64,000 nt of DNA from Pedobacter sp. KBS0701 (GTDB taxonomy: Bacteria > Bacteroidota > Bacteroidia > Sphingobacteriales > Sphingobacteriaceae), in the NCBI RefSeq assembly GCF_005938645.2, contig NZ_CP042171.1, positions 372,001 to 436,000 of the forward strand, written 5' to 3'. This document shows, in pieces, positions 1 through 8,664 of the stretch. The notes below the pieces were generated by a model, which saw only the letters and a list, made by a program, of their open reading frames with translations, did not search any database and was not told the DNA's origin. The translations under genes and the position numbers were made by a program. Each line of letters starts with the position of its first letter. The stretch's first letter is position 1.

Positions 1-1302
1 TATGCCCGTTTATGTTATTTAAGTGCAATTGAAAGTAAACAGATTGACCTGTTGAACAACGCTTATCTTACTATCGGGCAAACTTATTTTGACCGATTTA
101 AGCTTGATACGCTGAAACGCAATTTGCTCGACTCGGCATTGTTTACCTATAAAAAATCACTCCAGCTTTCAAAAAAGCAGGAGGGCCGCATGCTCATTTA
201 CAGTAATACTGCTGCGGCAGCTTTAAATACTGCCAATGTATATTTTCAATACTTTCCGCCTTCATACCGCGATAGTGCCGAAAAATATGTCGATATCGCA
301 ATGGGTATTGCTACAAAAACAAATTTACTGGAAGTTTTATTAAACTGCTACGGCTTAAGGAGCGAATATGCACTGCGCGACGGAAACTATGATGAAGCAG
401 AAAAACTATTACTCACCGGATTGGCTAAAATTTCTGGTGGCGTAGTAAAAATGCCGCTAACTCAGGCCAGGATATATCAGGGGCTCGCAAGTATTGCCGA
501 AAAAAAAGGTAATCAGCAGGCTGCCTTAAACTATTTGAAGCAGTATTTTAATTATTATAAAAAGGCTTTTGATGAAGAAAAAATTAACAGCACCATTAGG
601 ATAGAAGCACAGTATCAGTCCGAAAAAAAGGCTCAGGAGATTGCCTACTTACACCAACAGACCAAGTATACTAAAAAACTGAATGTTTATTACATTATTT
701 CAGGTTTGACGGGGATTGCCGCATTGCTTTTACTGCTCATGTCTTATAATTATAAGCTCAAAGCATCGATTAGAAAACAAGAGCTGATCGACCAGGAAAA
801 GAAGGCTGCAGAATTAAGGGCACAGCTAAAAGAGGCGGAAGCTATGCATCTTCAAACTGAGCAGGTTTTGCTTAAAGAGCGTCAGGAGCGATTGGAGAAA
901 GAGGTATTGGCCAGTAATTTACAAATTGAAGAAAAAAATGAACTACTGGAGCTTATACCAGAGAAGGTAAATATTGAAAGCCATCTTTCGCTTGATGAAC
1001 AGATTAAACGGATTGTGAATCAGCAGAAAAGGATGGATAAAGAATTTGAGGAACATAAGACAGATTTTTTTGATACTAATCCTGCTTTTTTTGAACGCCT
1101 GCAAGAGAAAGCAAACCAGACACTTACGCGGCTTGATTTAAAATATTGTTCTTATATGTTGATGGGTTTAACCAATAAAGAGGTTTCCATCCGTTTAGGT
1201 ATCGAACCGAAAAGTGTGCGTATGAGCCGTTACCGGATTAAACAAAAATTGGGTTTGGGAAAAGAAGAGGATTTGAACCTGTTTCTGCAGCAGTTAGGAT
1301 AA
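1..1302 (+). CDS. TPR-containing membrane regulator with LuxR-like C-terminal HTH (5' partial)
   Basis: The reading frame is open to the left edge of the window, so the gene starts upstream and only its C-terminal part is present. What is visible, in order: helical repeats of tetratricopeptide type, one membrane segment (YYIISGLTGIAALLLLL), a long charged coiled coil, and a C-terminal helix-turn-helix of LuxR/GerE type (LTNKEVSIRLGI followed by KSVRMSRYRIKQKLGL). This layout is common in Bacteroidota as a one-component regulator tethered to the inner membrane, with the TPR part outside and the HTH in the cytoplasm. The ligand and target genes cannot be read from the sequence. It is the only gene on this strand before 4034. 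Confidence 0.8.
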   Translation, partial: YARLCYLSAIESKQIDLLNNAYLTIGQTYFDRFKLDTLKRNLLDSALFTYKKSLQLSKKQEGRMLIYSNTAAAALNTANVYFQYFPPSYRDSAEKYVDIAMGIATKTNLLEVLLNCYGLRSEYALRDGNYDEAEKLLLTGLAKISGGVVKMPLTQARIYQGLASIAEKKGNQQAALNYLKQYFNYYKKAFDEEKINSTIRIEAQYQSEKKAQEIAYLHQQTKYTKKLNVYYIISGLTGIAALLLLLMSYNYKLKASIRKQELIDQEKKAAELRAQLKEAEAMHLQTEQVLLKERQERLEKEVLASNLQIEEKNELLELIPEKVNIESHLSLDEQIKRIVNQQKRMDKEFEEHKTDFFDTNPAFFERLQEKANQTLTRLDLKYCSYMLMGLTNKEVSIRLGIEPKSVRMSRYRIKQKLGLGKEEDLNLFLQQLG

Positions 1303-1402
1303 GTGCCAGGTAGATTCAATAAAAGAAGGGCGAAACAATATTTTGAAAAAAGCCTTTCCCGAAAACAAAACCTCGGGATAATAAATATTGATTGCATGAT
1401 TT

Positions 1403-1942
1403 TTAAACACGATTAACAACCTCTAAAATACGTCTTAACCGTTCCGATACCGTTGTATCGCCAACAATTTTTATTACAGGGCAGTTCAGGCTTTCCAGCC
1501 AACGTTCGTGGATCCTGATATTTCGGCCTGTAAAAGAACGGTCGTCGTATTTTGATGCCCAATCTATAAATTCCAGGAATAATTTGTGCCGTTGCGCATC
1601 TTCATAAATCTGATTTCCATAACGTTCTATTTCCCTTTGCACCAGGCGTTCCATCCTGATTTCTTTTGGCAGGTAAAGGAAAACCGCAAGGTCGAACATT
1701 TGTTTCCATTCCTCTCCCCAGCTTACCAGCGAGCCGCCCACAATATAGTTTTCTGATTTTCTTAATTCGTCCTTAAGCAACCTGCTCCGTAATTCGGCTT
1801 CTCTCTTTACGGTATATGGAACAGCAGATTTTTCCCAGAAAAAACTATCCGTATCAAAATAAGGGATATTTAACCGGGCAGATAAAGTTTCGCCCAAAGT
1901 GGTAGAGCCTGCACAGGATGCACCAAGGATGTGGATTTTCAT
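1403..1942 (-). CDS. P-loop NTPase of adenylate/shikimate kinase type, lysine-less Walker A
   Basis: This is a protein of about 179 residues that begins with a strand and a P-loop-like turn, MKIHILGASCAGSTTLG. A downstream DTDSFFW matches the acceptor-side Asp region of small kinases, and there is an Arg-rich lid segment near MERLVQREIERYG. It looks like the small AAA/adenylate-kinase-like proteins often annotated only as AAA family ATPase. The Walker A lysine is replaced by Ser (GASCAGST), and related proteins also tend to carry Thr or Ser there. I chose the ATG at 1942 rather than an upstream ATG at 1960 because the beta strand and P-loop follow it at once. The substrate is unknown. Confidence 0.7.
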   Translation of the reverse strand: MKIHILGASCAGSTTLGETLSARLNIPYFDTDSFFWEKSAVPYTVKREAELRSRLLKDELRKSENYIVGGSLVSWGEEWKQMFDLAVFLYLPKEIRMERLVQREIERYGNQIYEDAQRHKLFLEFIDWASKYDDRSFTGRNIRIHERWLESLNCPVIKIVGDTTVSERLRRILEVVNRV

Positions 1943-2307
1943 GGCATAAAGATATTGCAAATTGTTTTATCGTTTTGTTAAAACTTGTAAATGTGGTGAG
2001 GTTAAAGGCATCTTCTTTTGGATAACTTCTCATTAAAAAGGGTATATTTAAGGAATTGTGGATCATTGAGAGCACCTGTTCGCGAACCGCTTATGAGTAT
2101 AAGTTTATCCTCACTGCTTTCCATAATTCTCAACGTGTTAATATGCGATCCTGCTTCGGTTTTAACAATAAGCCTATTGGTAGACGCTGGGCCTACTATC
2201 AAATTAAGGAACAGCCACATTCACTGAAATACACAATAAATCACCAAAAGCAGGAAACAAACATTTTTAGTGACATTCCCAATAATTATACTGCGCCAGA
2301 GTGTTGT
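1943..2307. other. Spacer with no convincing gene
   Basis: This is 365 bases between two minus-strand genes. Short open frames exist on both strands, the longest about 100 codons, but none starts with a recognisable domain or signal peptide and they overlap one another. I see no clear terminator hairpin or tandem repeat. It may be decayed coding sequence. Confidence 0.4.
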
Positions 2308-2784
2308 TTATTTAAGAGTGCTGTAAATCCTGTTCTGAAATGGATTTATCTTTTTATCTGAATAATAAGTGGCAGAGACAACATGCCCAAGTACGGCATG
2401 CAATTCAAGTAAAATAGAGTTTTTCATTTTCGGATTAAAATAGATTACATAATAAAATTCCGGTGGCTGTTCAGGATCCAGATAAATTCCTTTTAAGCTA
2501 AAACCCGAAATCTTTTTATCAAGTTTTTGTAGATCTTTGGAGCTAAAATTGGTTTCCTTTAAGTACTTGGTTGGAGCCTCATTTCTATTGTATGAAACAA
2601 GAATGTCACCAGACTTTAACCATTCCAAAGTGAAATTGCCAGCCGGCATTTTATGCATAGGCTGCCAATAGGCTCTATTGTCCTTAGCTTCCAAACTCAT
2701 AGAGAGATATGGTGCCGAAACCTGTCCATATGTTCCCTGCCAAATCACAAAAAGAACGAATGTTGATAAGATATGTTTTATCAT
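2308..2784 (-). CDS. Small secreted protein of unknown function
   Basis: The gene encodes 158 residues with a signal peptide (MIKHILSTFVLFVIWQGTYGQ) likely cleaved after TYG. The mature part is mixed alpha/beta with many aromatic residues and no motif I recognise. Its ATG lies one base after the terminal stop of the broken lipoprotein gene upstream, so the two were once a translationally coupled pair. It ends near residue 158 with no downstream partner. The product is probably periplasmic or outer-membrane associated; the function is unknown. Confidence 0.65.
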   Translation of the reverse strand: MIKHILSTFVLFVIWQGTYGQVSAPYLSMSLEAKDNRAYWQPMHKMPAGNFTLEWLKSGDILVSYNRNEAPTKYLKETNFSSKDLQKLDKKISGFSLKGIYLDPEQPPEFYYVIYFNPKMKNSILLELHAVLGHVVSATYYSDKKINPFQNRIYSTLK

Positions 2785-2785
2785 T

Positions 2786-3622
2786 TTAATTGGATTGAAG
2801 ACCTGTACATGTGGCTCTACCGTTTAAACGGGTTCTTGGATCAGCAGCATTGTTATTCTGCCAATAATCTATGTTAAAAGTAAGGTCAAAACGATATAAA
2901 GAGATTTGATTACGTGCCCACTCTACAGAAATACCAAGTGATATTTCGGTGCCTGCTTCATAAAGTTCAGACTTTAAGCCGCCTTTAACTAAGGTTTTGC
3001 CATCTGTTGTTCTGATTATAGTTCTTTTTTACAAAATATCACCTGCAGCATTGCCCCGGATCTCTGAATATATAGCAAAGACATTTGCGTAAGGCTAAGC
3101 AGGTCTTTCCATTTCACCTACCGCTGGGCCGCTTAATTAGGCTGTAACAGGACCACTCACCGTTGGGTCAAGATGGCTCACATTTGGACCCCAGCTAAGG
3201 GGTATTTTTACGGTAAGTCTATTTTTCCGTTTAACAAAATAAAAGTCTGCAGTCACATCATATCTCGCTCCATACCATTCGTTTGCAAAAATAATATTAC
3301 CTGGATTATCGAAAAGATAATAAACATCGTCATCACTATCATCATAAAATCCGGAGTCATCATCTGCATTGGCTACCGATGAAGTACTGGCAATTTTAGG
3401 GATTTTTAATTTGTTAGCTTGCAATAAACTATCAAATAGTTTATTGTTTTCAGGATTAGATTTGAGCAATTCATAATCTTTCTTAGAAATTTTTGTAGAG
3501 CTTTTGGAAGATACATTAGCTGATTTTGACATCAGATCATCTTTAGTAATCTCCTTCTTACAAGATGTAATGATTGAGAATGTTAAAAACATTGAGCTTA
3601 GAATTAAAATAGATTTTTTCAT
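2786..3622 (-). pseudogene. Lipoprotein gene interrupted by three in-frame stop codons
   Basis: The frame starts with a lipoprotein signal (MKKSILILSSMFLTFSIITS then Cys-Lys-Lys). It runs 161 codons through a Ser/Lys-rich linker and an Asp-rich stretch (DDDSGFYDDSDDDVYYLF) to TAA at 3137-3139. The same frame then continues, broken only by TAG at 3095-3097 and TAA at 3029-3031, for 13, 21 and 80 more codons to a final TAA at 2786-2788. The later pieces read like protein (PYANVFAIYSEIRGNAAGD; EISLGISVEWARNQISLYRF; DYWQNNNAADPRTRLNG). All three stops are one C-to-T change from a Gln codon. The next gene begins one base after the final stop, which marks the original end. The 161-codon N-terminal part may still be made and exported. 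Confidence 0.7.
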
Positions 3623-4033
3623 TTAATTGATTTTATTGTACGTTTATGTACTCTGGCGGAATACTTTGATAGCACTACTTACTATGACAAGTTCGTCAAC
3701 CCAATGTTGTATGTCGGCTACAAATAAATACTTAACAACTGAGGATTGTAAGTCTTATTACTTAGCCCCGGCAGGGCCTGACTTGTACTTTCTTTAAACT
3801 CATTAATCGTTCAAATTAAAAAACTAAAACATCTGTAGTCCTTTTGATCAGGCAAAGGAAATGACGATCCAACTATATCTTTCATTGTAATAAATGCTTT
3901 TTTTATTAAAAGCGAGTGTTGGTAATCACTATTCCTCGCTACATTTAGTTGAAAATCATTTAAATAGCTGATGCTGCTCACATTTTTAACATGGGTTTTT
4001 TATAAACTTTATGCTTAATAAACAGAGCGCAAT
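3623..4033. other. Divergent intergenic region
   Basis: This is 411 bases between the broken lipoprotein gene (minus) and the universal stress gene (plus), so it should hold promoters for both. I find no ORF with a plausible start and no strong hairpin. A sequence near 3942-3949 (TACATTTA) is only a partial match to the Bacteroidota -7 element TAnnTTTG, so I do not call a promoter. Confidence 0.4.
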
Positions 4034-4909
4034 ATGAAAAAGATCCTGGTACCTGTTGATTTCTCTCCAGCAGCAGAGAACGCAGCTAATTATGCAACTG
4101 ATCTGGCCTACAACATTGGGGCAAGGATAGAACTATTCCATGTTTTTCAGGATCCTGTGGTGTCTCCCGCTGCAGCATCAATGGTATGGCCTTATGAAGC
4201 GTATAGCCAGATGGAAGATGATGCTAAAACAGCATTGGAGAAATTGCTTCATAAGGTCGAAAAGAAATATGAAGCAGCCTATCATGACTATAGCCTTAAG
4301 CCAGAATTATATGCGAGATCTGTTCGCGGAGAAGTGGATGATGAGGTTTATAAATATTTTACCGAATGTAAAATGAACCTTGTGGTAATGGGATTAAACA
4401 GTGCAGGCAAGTTCTCCAAAATTTTGATTGGAAGTAATGTCAGAAAAATGATTGAGCGCGAAATACCGCTTTTATTGATCCCCACAGGCTACCCGTTCAG
4501 GAGGCCTAAAAAAATTGCTTTCGCCACCGATTTTAGCCATAGTGATATCCCTGTTTTATGTGCGCTTGCCGAGTTTGCAAAACCTTTTAATGCTGATATA
4601 CTCATTATGCATACAGGTAATTCAAGATCAGATGAGGTAGTTTACAAAGAAACAATGGAAGGTTTTTTAAACCGGGTTGCCGATAGGGTCAACTATAGAA
4701 ATATCTACCACAGGCACGTAAACAGTGAGCGGATTAAGGATGGCCTTGACTGGATCGTAGAAAATGGTCAGATCGATATGCTGGCAATGGTACACCGGAA
4801 ACACGGATTTTTTTATCGCTTGTTTAATGGCAGCTATACACTGAACATATCTGATCATATTCAGATCCCGCTTCTGGTTTTGCCGCCTGAACATCGCATT
4901 CCGATGTAA
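4034..4909 (+). CDS. Universal stress protein with tandem UspA domains
   Basis: The protein has 291 residues and two UspA domains, about 1-150 and 155-288. Domain 1 opens with MKKILVPVDFSPAAENAANY, the usual beta1 strand and Asp of UspA. It ends with a glycine-rich stretch (MGLNSAGKFSKILIGSNV) that resembles the ATP-binding G-x2-G-x9-G(S/T) motif. Domain 2 begins KKIAFATDFSHSD and ends in FNGSYTLNISDHIQIPLLVL, with a weaker nucleotide motif. Such tandem proteins are cytoplasmic stress factors, often made under low oxygen or growth arrest. It lies 56 bases ahead of a zinc alcohol dehydrogenase and a PPOX-type flavoprotein on the same strand, which suggests a fermentation or redox-stress unit. 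Confidence 0.9.
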   Translation: MKKILVPVDFSPAAENAANYATDLAYNIGARIELFHVFQDPVVSPAAASMVWPYEAYSQMEDDAKTALEKLLHKVEKKYEAAYHDYSLKPELYARSVRGEVDDEVYKYFTECKMNLVVMGLNSAGKFSKILIGSNVRKMIEREIPLLLIPTGYPFRRPKKIAFATDFSHSDIPVLCALAEFAKPFNADILIMHTGNSRSDEVVYKETMEGFLNRVADRVNYRNIYHRHVNSERIKDGLDWIVENGQIDMLAMVHRKHGFFYRLFNGSYTLNISDHIQIPLLVLPPEHRIPM

Positions 4910-4965
4910 AGCCAGGCGATCATTGCATAAAACTTAATTGTACAATCTATCCCTAAACAAAAAAA

Positions 4966-6003
4966 ATGTATCCTAAAACAATGAAAGCCGCTGTTATCCA
5001 TCAATATGGAGGACCTCTGGCCATAGAAGAACTTAAGGTCAGACCGCTCAACCCATACGAGATCCTGGTGAAAGTAATTTCATGTGGAGTATGCCATACC
5101 GACCTGCACGCCTGTAATGGAGACTGGCCGGTAAAATCAAAAATGCCATTGGTGCCTGGTCACGAAGCCATCGGTTTGGTAGCCGCCATGGGGCATGATG
5201 TTAAAAGTGTTAAAGAAAGCGATGTAGTTGGCGTTCCATGGTTGTACAGTGCCTGTGGATGTTGCGAATTTTGTTTAACAGGCTGGGAGACGTTATGCTA
5301 TGAACAGCAAAATGGTGGTTATAGCGTTGATGGCGGTTTTGCAGAATATGTAATTGCAGATTCCAGGTATGTTGCACATTTTCCTTCACACGTAAATTTT
5401 GCAGAAATGGCACCAATTATCTGTGCCGGGGTTACCGTTTACAAAGGTTTAAAAGAAACCGAGGTAAAAGCAGGCGAATGGGTTGCCATATCGGGTATTG
5501 GCGGATTAGGCCATCTAGGGGTTCAATATGCAAAGGCCATGGGTTTTCAGGTTGCTGCAATTGATGTTTCTAACGATAAATTGGAAATGGCCAGAAAACT
5601 GGGTGCCGACATTGTGGTCAATGCGCTTGAACAGGATCCTGGCGAATTTCTTAAAAAACAAACCGGGGGAATGCACGGTGTATTGGTAACTGCAGTATCG
5701 CCTATCGCTTTTAGTCAGGGGCTTTCCGCATTGCGCAGAAGAGGCACTTTATCGCTAAATGGATTACCTCCTGGTAGTTTCGACCTTCCCATATTTGATA
5801 CCGTGTTGAACAGGATAACCATCAGGGGTTCTATTGTAGGTACGAGAAAAGACATGCAGGAGGCTATCGAATTCGCCGTAGATGGCAAGGTGAAGGCGCA
5901 GATTAAGTCTGCAAAACTGGAAGACATTAACGAAGTATTTGAACAAATGAAAATGGGAGAGATTGAGGGAAGGGTTGTTTTAGATATTTCGGGAACAGCT
6001 TAG
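4966..6003 (+). CDS. adhP: Zinc-dependent alcohol dehydrogenase, AdhP type
   Basis: The 345-residue medium-chain dehydrogenase oxidises primary alcohols or reduces aldehydes with NAD(H). The catalytic zinc ligands are visible: Cys43 in CGVCHTDLHAC, His66-Glu67 in PGHEA, and Cys153 in IICAGVTVYKG. The structural zinc is held by Cys97, Cys100, Cys103 and Cys111 (ACGCCEFCLTGWETLC). The Rossmann fold is marked by SGIGGLGHLGVQYA. The length is normal. A second ATG five codons in (MKAAVIHQY) is the start used by many homologs, so the first five residues are uncertain. Together with the UspA gene upstream and the PPOX gene downstream it probably serves in alcohol/aldehyde turnover under oxygen limitation. 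Confidence 0.92.
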   Translation: MYPKTMKAAVIHQYGGPLAIEELKVRPLNPYEILVKVISCGVCHTDLHACNGDWPVKSKMPLVPGHEAIGLVAAMGHDVKSVKESDVVGVPWLYSACGCCEFCLTGWETLCYEQQNGGYSVDGGFAEYVIADSRYVAHFPSHVNFAEMAPIICAGVTVYKGLKETEVKAGEWVAISGIGGLGHLGVQYAKAMGFQVAAIDVSNDKLEMARKLGADIVVNALEQDPGEFLKKQTGGMHGVLVTAVSPIAFSQGLSALRRRGTLSLNGLPPGSFDLPIFDTVLNRITIRGSIVGTRKDMQEAIEFAVDGKVKAQIKSAKLEDINEVFEQMKMGEIEGRVVLDISGTA

Positions 6004-6033
6004 TAATAAATATTCAACATTAATTTTTGAAAA

Positions 6034-6489
6034 ATGTTAGGAAAACTAGAAGAAGAGGAAGTTGAAAAGCTCCTTAAAGAGCAATATATAGGTCGTTTAG
6101 GCTGCCACGCCCATGGAGTTAGTTACATTGTGCCCATTAATTACGTGTACCGCAACGGTACGGTTTATGCCCATTCTGCTCCCGGACAAAAAATCAGGAT
6201 GATGAAAAGCAACCCACAGGTTTGCTTCCAGATTGACCAAATCCGTGACACCTTCAACTGGAAAAGTGTGGTGTGCTGGGGCAAATTTGAAGAAATCACC
6301 GATACTTCAGAAAAACAAAATGTTTTGCAGGGAATTATCCACCGGATGATGCCCTTAACAAATACACCATCAGAGCAGCCATCGCATGGCACGGGCAAAA
6401 CAGATGCGCATGATGAAGAAATTATCGTGTTCAAAATTGTACTGCACCTAAAAACGGGTAGATTTGAGGTTAATGACAAGAGTAATTGA
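6034..6489 (+). CDS. Pyridoxamine 5'-phosphate oxidase family flavin-binding protein
   Basis: The 151-residue protein has the FMN-binding split-barrel fold. It carries the typical opening (GKLEEEEVEKLLKEQYIGRL), the strand pair SYIVPINYVYRNGTVYAHSA, the phosphate-contact segment GQKIRMMKSNPQVCFQIDQI and the WKSVVCWGKFEEI strand. Proteins of this size are often annotated NimA-like or general stress PPOX proteins, and many bind FMN or F420 without a known reaction. The gene follows adhP by 30 bases on the same strand, so co-transcription is likely. Transcription probably ends at the hairpin just downstream (6551-6580). Confidence 0.85.
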   Translation: MLGKLEEEEVEKLLKEQYIGRLGCHAHGVSYIVPINYVYRNGTVYAHSAPGQKIRMMKSNPQVCFQIDQIRDTFNWKSVVCWGKFEEITDTSEKQNVLQGIIHRMMPLTNTPSEQPSHGTGKTDAHDEEIIVFKIVLHLKTGRFEVNDKSN

Positions 6490-6550
6490 TTCATTTAGTT
6501 TAAAAGAATATGTTCAGTATTCGAATTTAGGACAAGATGTTTAAATGAAA

Positions 6551-6587
6551 AAAGCCTGAAATCATGCGATTTCAGGCTTTAGTTTTT
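6551..6587. terminator. Bidirectional intrinsic terminator
   Basis: A perfect 13-bp inverted repeat (AAAGCCTGAAATC at 6551-6563, loop ATGC, GATTTCAGGCTTT at 6568-6580) is followed on the plus side by AGTTTTTT and on the minus side by a T-rich tract. It can end the UspA-adhP-PPOX unit on the plus strand and the tRNA-Ser transcript on the minus strand. Confidence 0.85.
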
Positions 6588-6592
6588 TCAGG

Positions 6593-6677
6593 CGGAGAGC
6601 GAGGGATTCGAACCCCCGGACCTGTTACAGTCAACAGTTTTCAAGACTGCCGCATTCGACCACTCTGCCAGCTCTCC
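6593..6677 (-). tRNA. tRNA-Ser (anticodon TGA)
   Basis: The minus strand reads as an 85-base tRNA with acceptor stem GGAGAGC/GCTCTCC, discriminator G, and a T arm with GGTTCGAATCC. It has the long variable arm typical of serine tRNAs. The anticodon loop is CTTGAAA, giving anticodon TGA (6641-6643 on the plus strand), which reads UCA and related Ser codons. CCA is not encoded. The two-way terminator lies just downstream. Confidence 0.95.
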
Positions 6678-6849
6678 GCTGCAAAAGTAGGAATTTGAAG
6701 CAAATCTGCAAACGATTTCTGATCAAATATTTTAATTAATATTTTAAGTCTTGCTAATCATTTAGTTAGCGGGTATAAAAAAATCAAAAAGCATCAATAT
6801 ACAGCTAATTTAAGCTGTTTATACCGGGATTTTGTGTTTGTATTTTGAA

Positions 6850-7296
6850 TTAAGCGGCCTGTTTTGGCAAGATTTTCTCGTGTTCGACAGATAAAATTCC
6901 ATTTCCTTCGATAGCAAAACAGATTAATCCAACCAATACGGAAACTGAAAACCAAAATTCTGAGTAGGGTTTAAAAATGCCTCCCGAAATATTGATAAAG
7001 AATACTGCCCCGATCAGTATTGGTAAATTAATCAGGCAGAATGTACGCGTATAGGTGCCCAGGGTAATGGCTAAACCACCAATTAGGTGTAATACGATAA
7101 TGAAATGTGCCAGTAAGCTGATGCTTATTGCTGTACCTAAGAAAGCACCTCTCATTAAATTGCTAAAGGTCTGCATATTGATGTAAAAATCAATGCCCTT
7201 CCAGATTAAAACGAGGCCTAATAAAATTCTAAAATAGTCTAACCATTTTGGGTGGTGGTGATCGCCCCAGTTTTCGATTTTCTTAAGCATATTCAT
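6850..7296 (-). CDS. DoxX-like integral membrane protein
   Basis: The 148-residue protein has four predicted membrane helices, near residues 20-38, 52-75, 85-105 and 112-130. It resembles DoxX/SURF4-type small membrane proteins with the early segment WLDYFRILLGLVLIWKGIDF. The family's biochemical role is not settled; some members act with oxidoreductases or in redox balance. The gene stands alone. A second ATG two codons in (MLKKIENWG) is equally possible as start. A 172-base spacer separates it from the tRNA gene. Confidence 0.75.
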   Translation of the reverse strand: MNMLKKIENWGDHHHPKWLDYFRILLGLVLIWKGIDFYINMQTFSNLMRGAFLGTAISISLLAHFIIVLHLIGGLAITLGTYTRTFCLINLPILIGAVFFINISGGIFKPYSEFWFSVSVLVGLICFAIEGNGILSVEHEKILPKQAA

Positions 7297-7525
7297 GACT
7301 TATATATTTTGGTTAATACAATTTACGCATAATAAAGGATAATAACAATGGCTGGCTAAATGTTTGATTTTGAGATGGAAAATAGAAGGAATTGATGCGC
7401 GAAAAGAAAGATCGTCATTGGGAGTAACCATCAGTTCAGTGGCCAGAAAAAAATAGGAATGACGTCCTATATGCGCTTTCTAACGTATTGGGTTTAATAT
7501 TTTGCGTCCTGCAAAACTCATTGAG

Positions 7526-7594
7526 CTAAGATGTCTAAGGTGGTCGTAAAAATTAAAGACTACGCTGTTTAATGAACCACCTTAGACACCTAAG
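7526..7594. repeat. Inverted repeat with 19-bp arms
   Basis: The arm CTAAGATGTCTAAGGTGGT at 7526-7544 pairs with ACCACCTTAGACACCTAAG at 7576-7594, with one mismatch in 19 and a 31-base loop. There is no T-run on either side, so a simple terminator is unlikely. A dispersed palindromic element is more likely. Confidence 0.6.
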
Positions 7595-7631
7595 AACATC
7601 TAATTCATTAAATAATCCTTTAGGCTTTTAC

Positions 7632-7661
7632 ACCATATAAGAAAACGTAAGCTTATATGGT
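7632..7661. repeat. Inverted repeat with 10-bp perfect arms
   Basis: ACCATATAAG at 7632-7641 and CTTATATGGT at 7652-7661 are perfectly complementary around a 10-base loop. It sits about 40 bases after the previous palindrome and may be part of the same element. Confidence 0.55.
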
Positions 7662-7839
7662 CCTTAAATGTCTTATATAGTCAAAAAAAATAACAATGAA
7701 TATCAGTTTTTTACATAGACGTCATTATAAGGTACGAAGCAGTCTTACAACGATCGCTGCTAGCGTGTGCATTAAGATTGCTTCGTCGGCTGAAAAAGCC
7801 TCCTCAATTAAGATTCTTCGCGCTTTTAAACCTTTAAAA

Positions 7840-8664
7840 TTACCCCTTCTTCTTTTCTGTTATCCTGCTGTTCAAATAATCAGTAGGCGACATGCCAAAC
7901 TGTTTGGCAAAATTCCGCCCGAAATGCGATTGGGAGCTATAACCCACCAATTCTGAAATTTCGTAAATTTTCAATAGCCCTTCGTTTAAAAGTTCAGCAG
8001 CTTTTTTTAACCTCGCTAAATTAATCAGTTCATTGGGGCTGAGGTTAGAAATAGATTTAATTTTCCGGTATAAGGTTGGCCGGCTCATGTTCATCTTTTC
8101 TGCAAGGTGCTCTACATCCAGATCCTGATTGCTGATGTTTTTGTTAATGGTGTCCTGTAATTTTTCCAAAAATAGCTCATCTGCTTTAGAATAGGCAATA
8201 CTTTTCAGGTGGAGGAGGGGAGAATTGGAGAAATATTCTTTGATCTTGTTTCTGTTTTTAAGCAGACTGGAAATCTGCACCTGCAAAAACTCGGGCGAAA
8301 AGGGCTTTTCAACATAGGCGTCGGCGCCAAGCTCTAAACCTTCAATTTTAGATTGTAATGAATTTTTTGCGGTAAGCAGTATCACTGGGATATGGCTGAG
8401 CTCCAGGGTCGATTTTACTTTTGCACAAAATTCAAAGCCGTCCATCTCAGGCATCATCACATCGCTGATAATGAGCTGAACGATTTCACGCTGTAAGATT
8501 TCCAAAGCTTCAATCCCATTCCTGGCCTGTAGTACATGATATTTTTCATCCAGATCATCCGAAATGAAATCAAGAATATCTTCATTGTCATCAACCAATA
8601 ACACAACAGATCTGTCCATATCTTCAGTATCTTTTATGATCAACGTGCCTATAATTTCTTCCAT
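7840..8664 (-). CDS. Response regulator with AraC-type DNA-binding domain (part of a split hybrid two-component system)
   Basis: The protein has 274 residues. A receiver domain spans about 18-130, with the acidic pair in LLVDDNEDIL, the phosphorylated Asp at residue 68 (IISDVMMPEMDG) and the conserved Lys at 120 (YVEKPF). An AraC HTH spans about 165-265 (LAEKMNMSRPTLYRKIK and ISELVGYSSQSHFGRNFAKQ). In Bacteroidota this pair of domains is normally the C-terminal end of a hybrid two-component sensor that switches on a neighbouring polysaccharide locus. Here it is a separate frame that overlaps the kinase gene by 16 bases, shifted by one base. It should activate the SusC/SusD operon on the other strand from about 14190. 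Confidence 0.9.
   Translation of the reverse strand: MEEIIGTLIIKDTEDMDRSVVLLVDDNEDILDFISDDLDEKYHVLQARNGIEALEILQREIVQLIISDVMMPEMDGFEFCAKVKSTLELSHIPVILLTAKNSLQSKIEGLELGADAYVEKPFSPEFLQVQISSLLKNRNKIKEYFSNSPLLHLKSIAYSKADELFLEKLQDTINKNISNQDLDVEHLAEKMNMSRPTLYRKIKSISNLSPNELINLARLKKAAELLNEGLLKIYEISELVGYSSQSHFGRNFAKQFGMSPTDYLNSRITEKKKG

Larger units (their letters stand above)
7297..7839. other. Spacer of 543 bases with two inverted repeats and no supported gene
   Basis: A plus-strand open frame from 7696 to 7956 runs antisense into the response regulator gene and is not convincing. The region holds two inverted repeats, described separately at 7526-7594 and 7632-7661. It lies between the DoxX-like gene (minus, promoter side) and the 3' end of the response regulator. 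Confidence 0.5.

Noticed and set aside
2018..2361. Overlapping short open frames on both strands between 2018 and 2361
   Set aside because: No start context, domain or signal peptide, and several frames contradict each other; left as unexplained spacer.
2786..3622. Alternative genetic code or stop reassignment
   Set aside because: TAA and TAG end many normal genes in the window, so a general code change is excluded.
7696..7956. 86-codon plus-strand frame
   Set aside because: It runs antisense into the end of the response regulator gene and has no protein-like composition.
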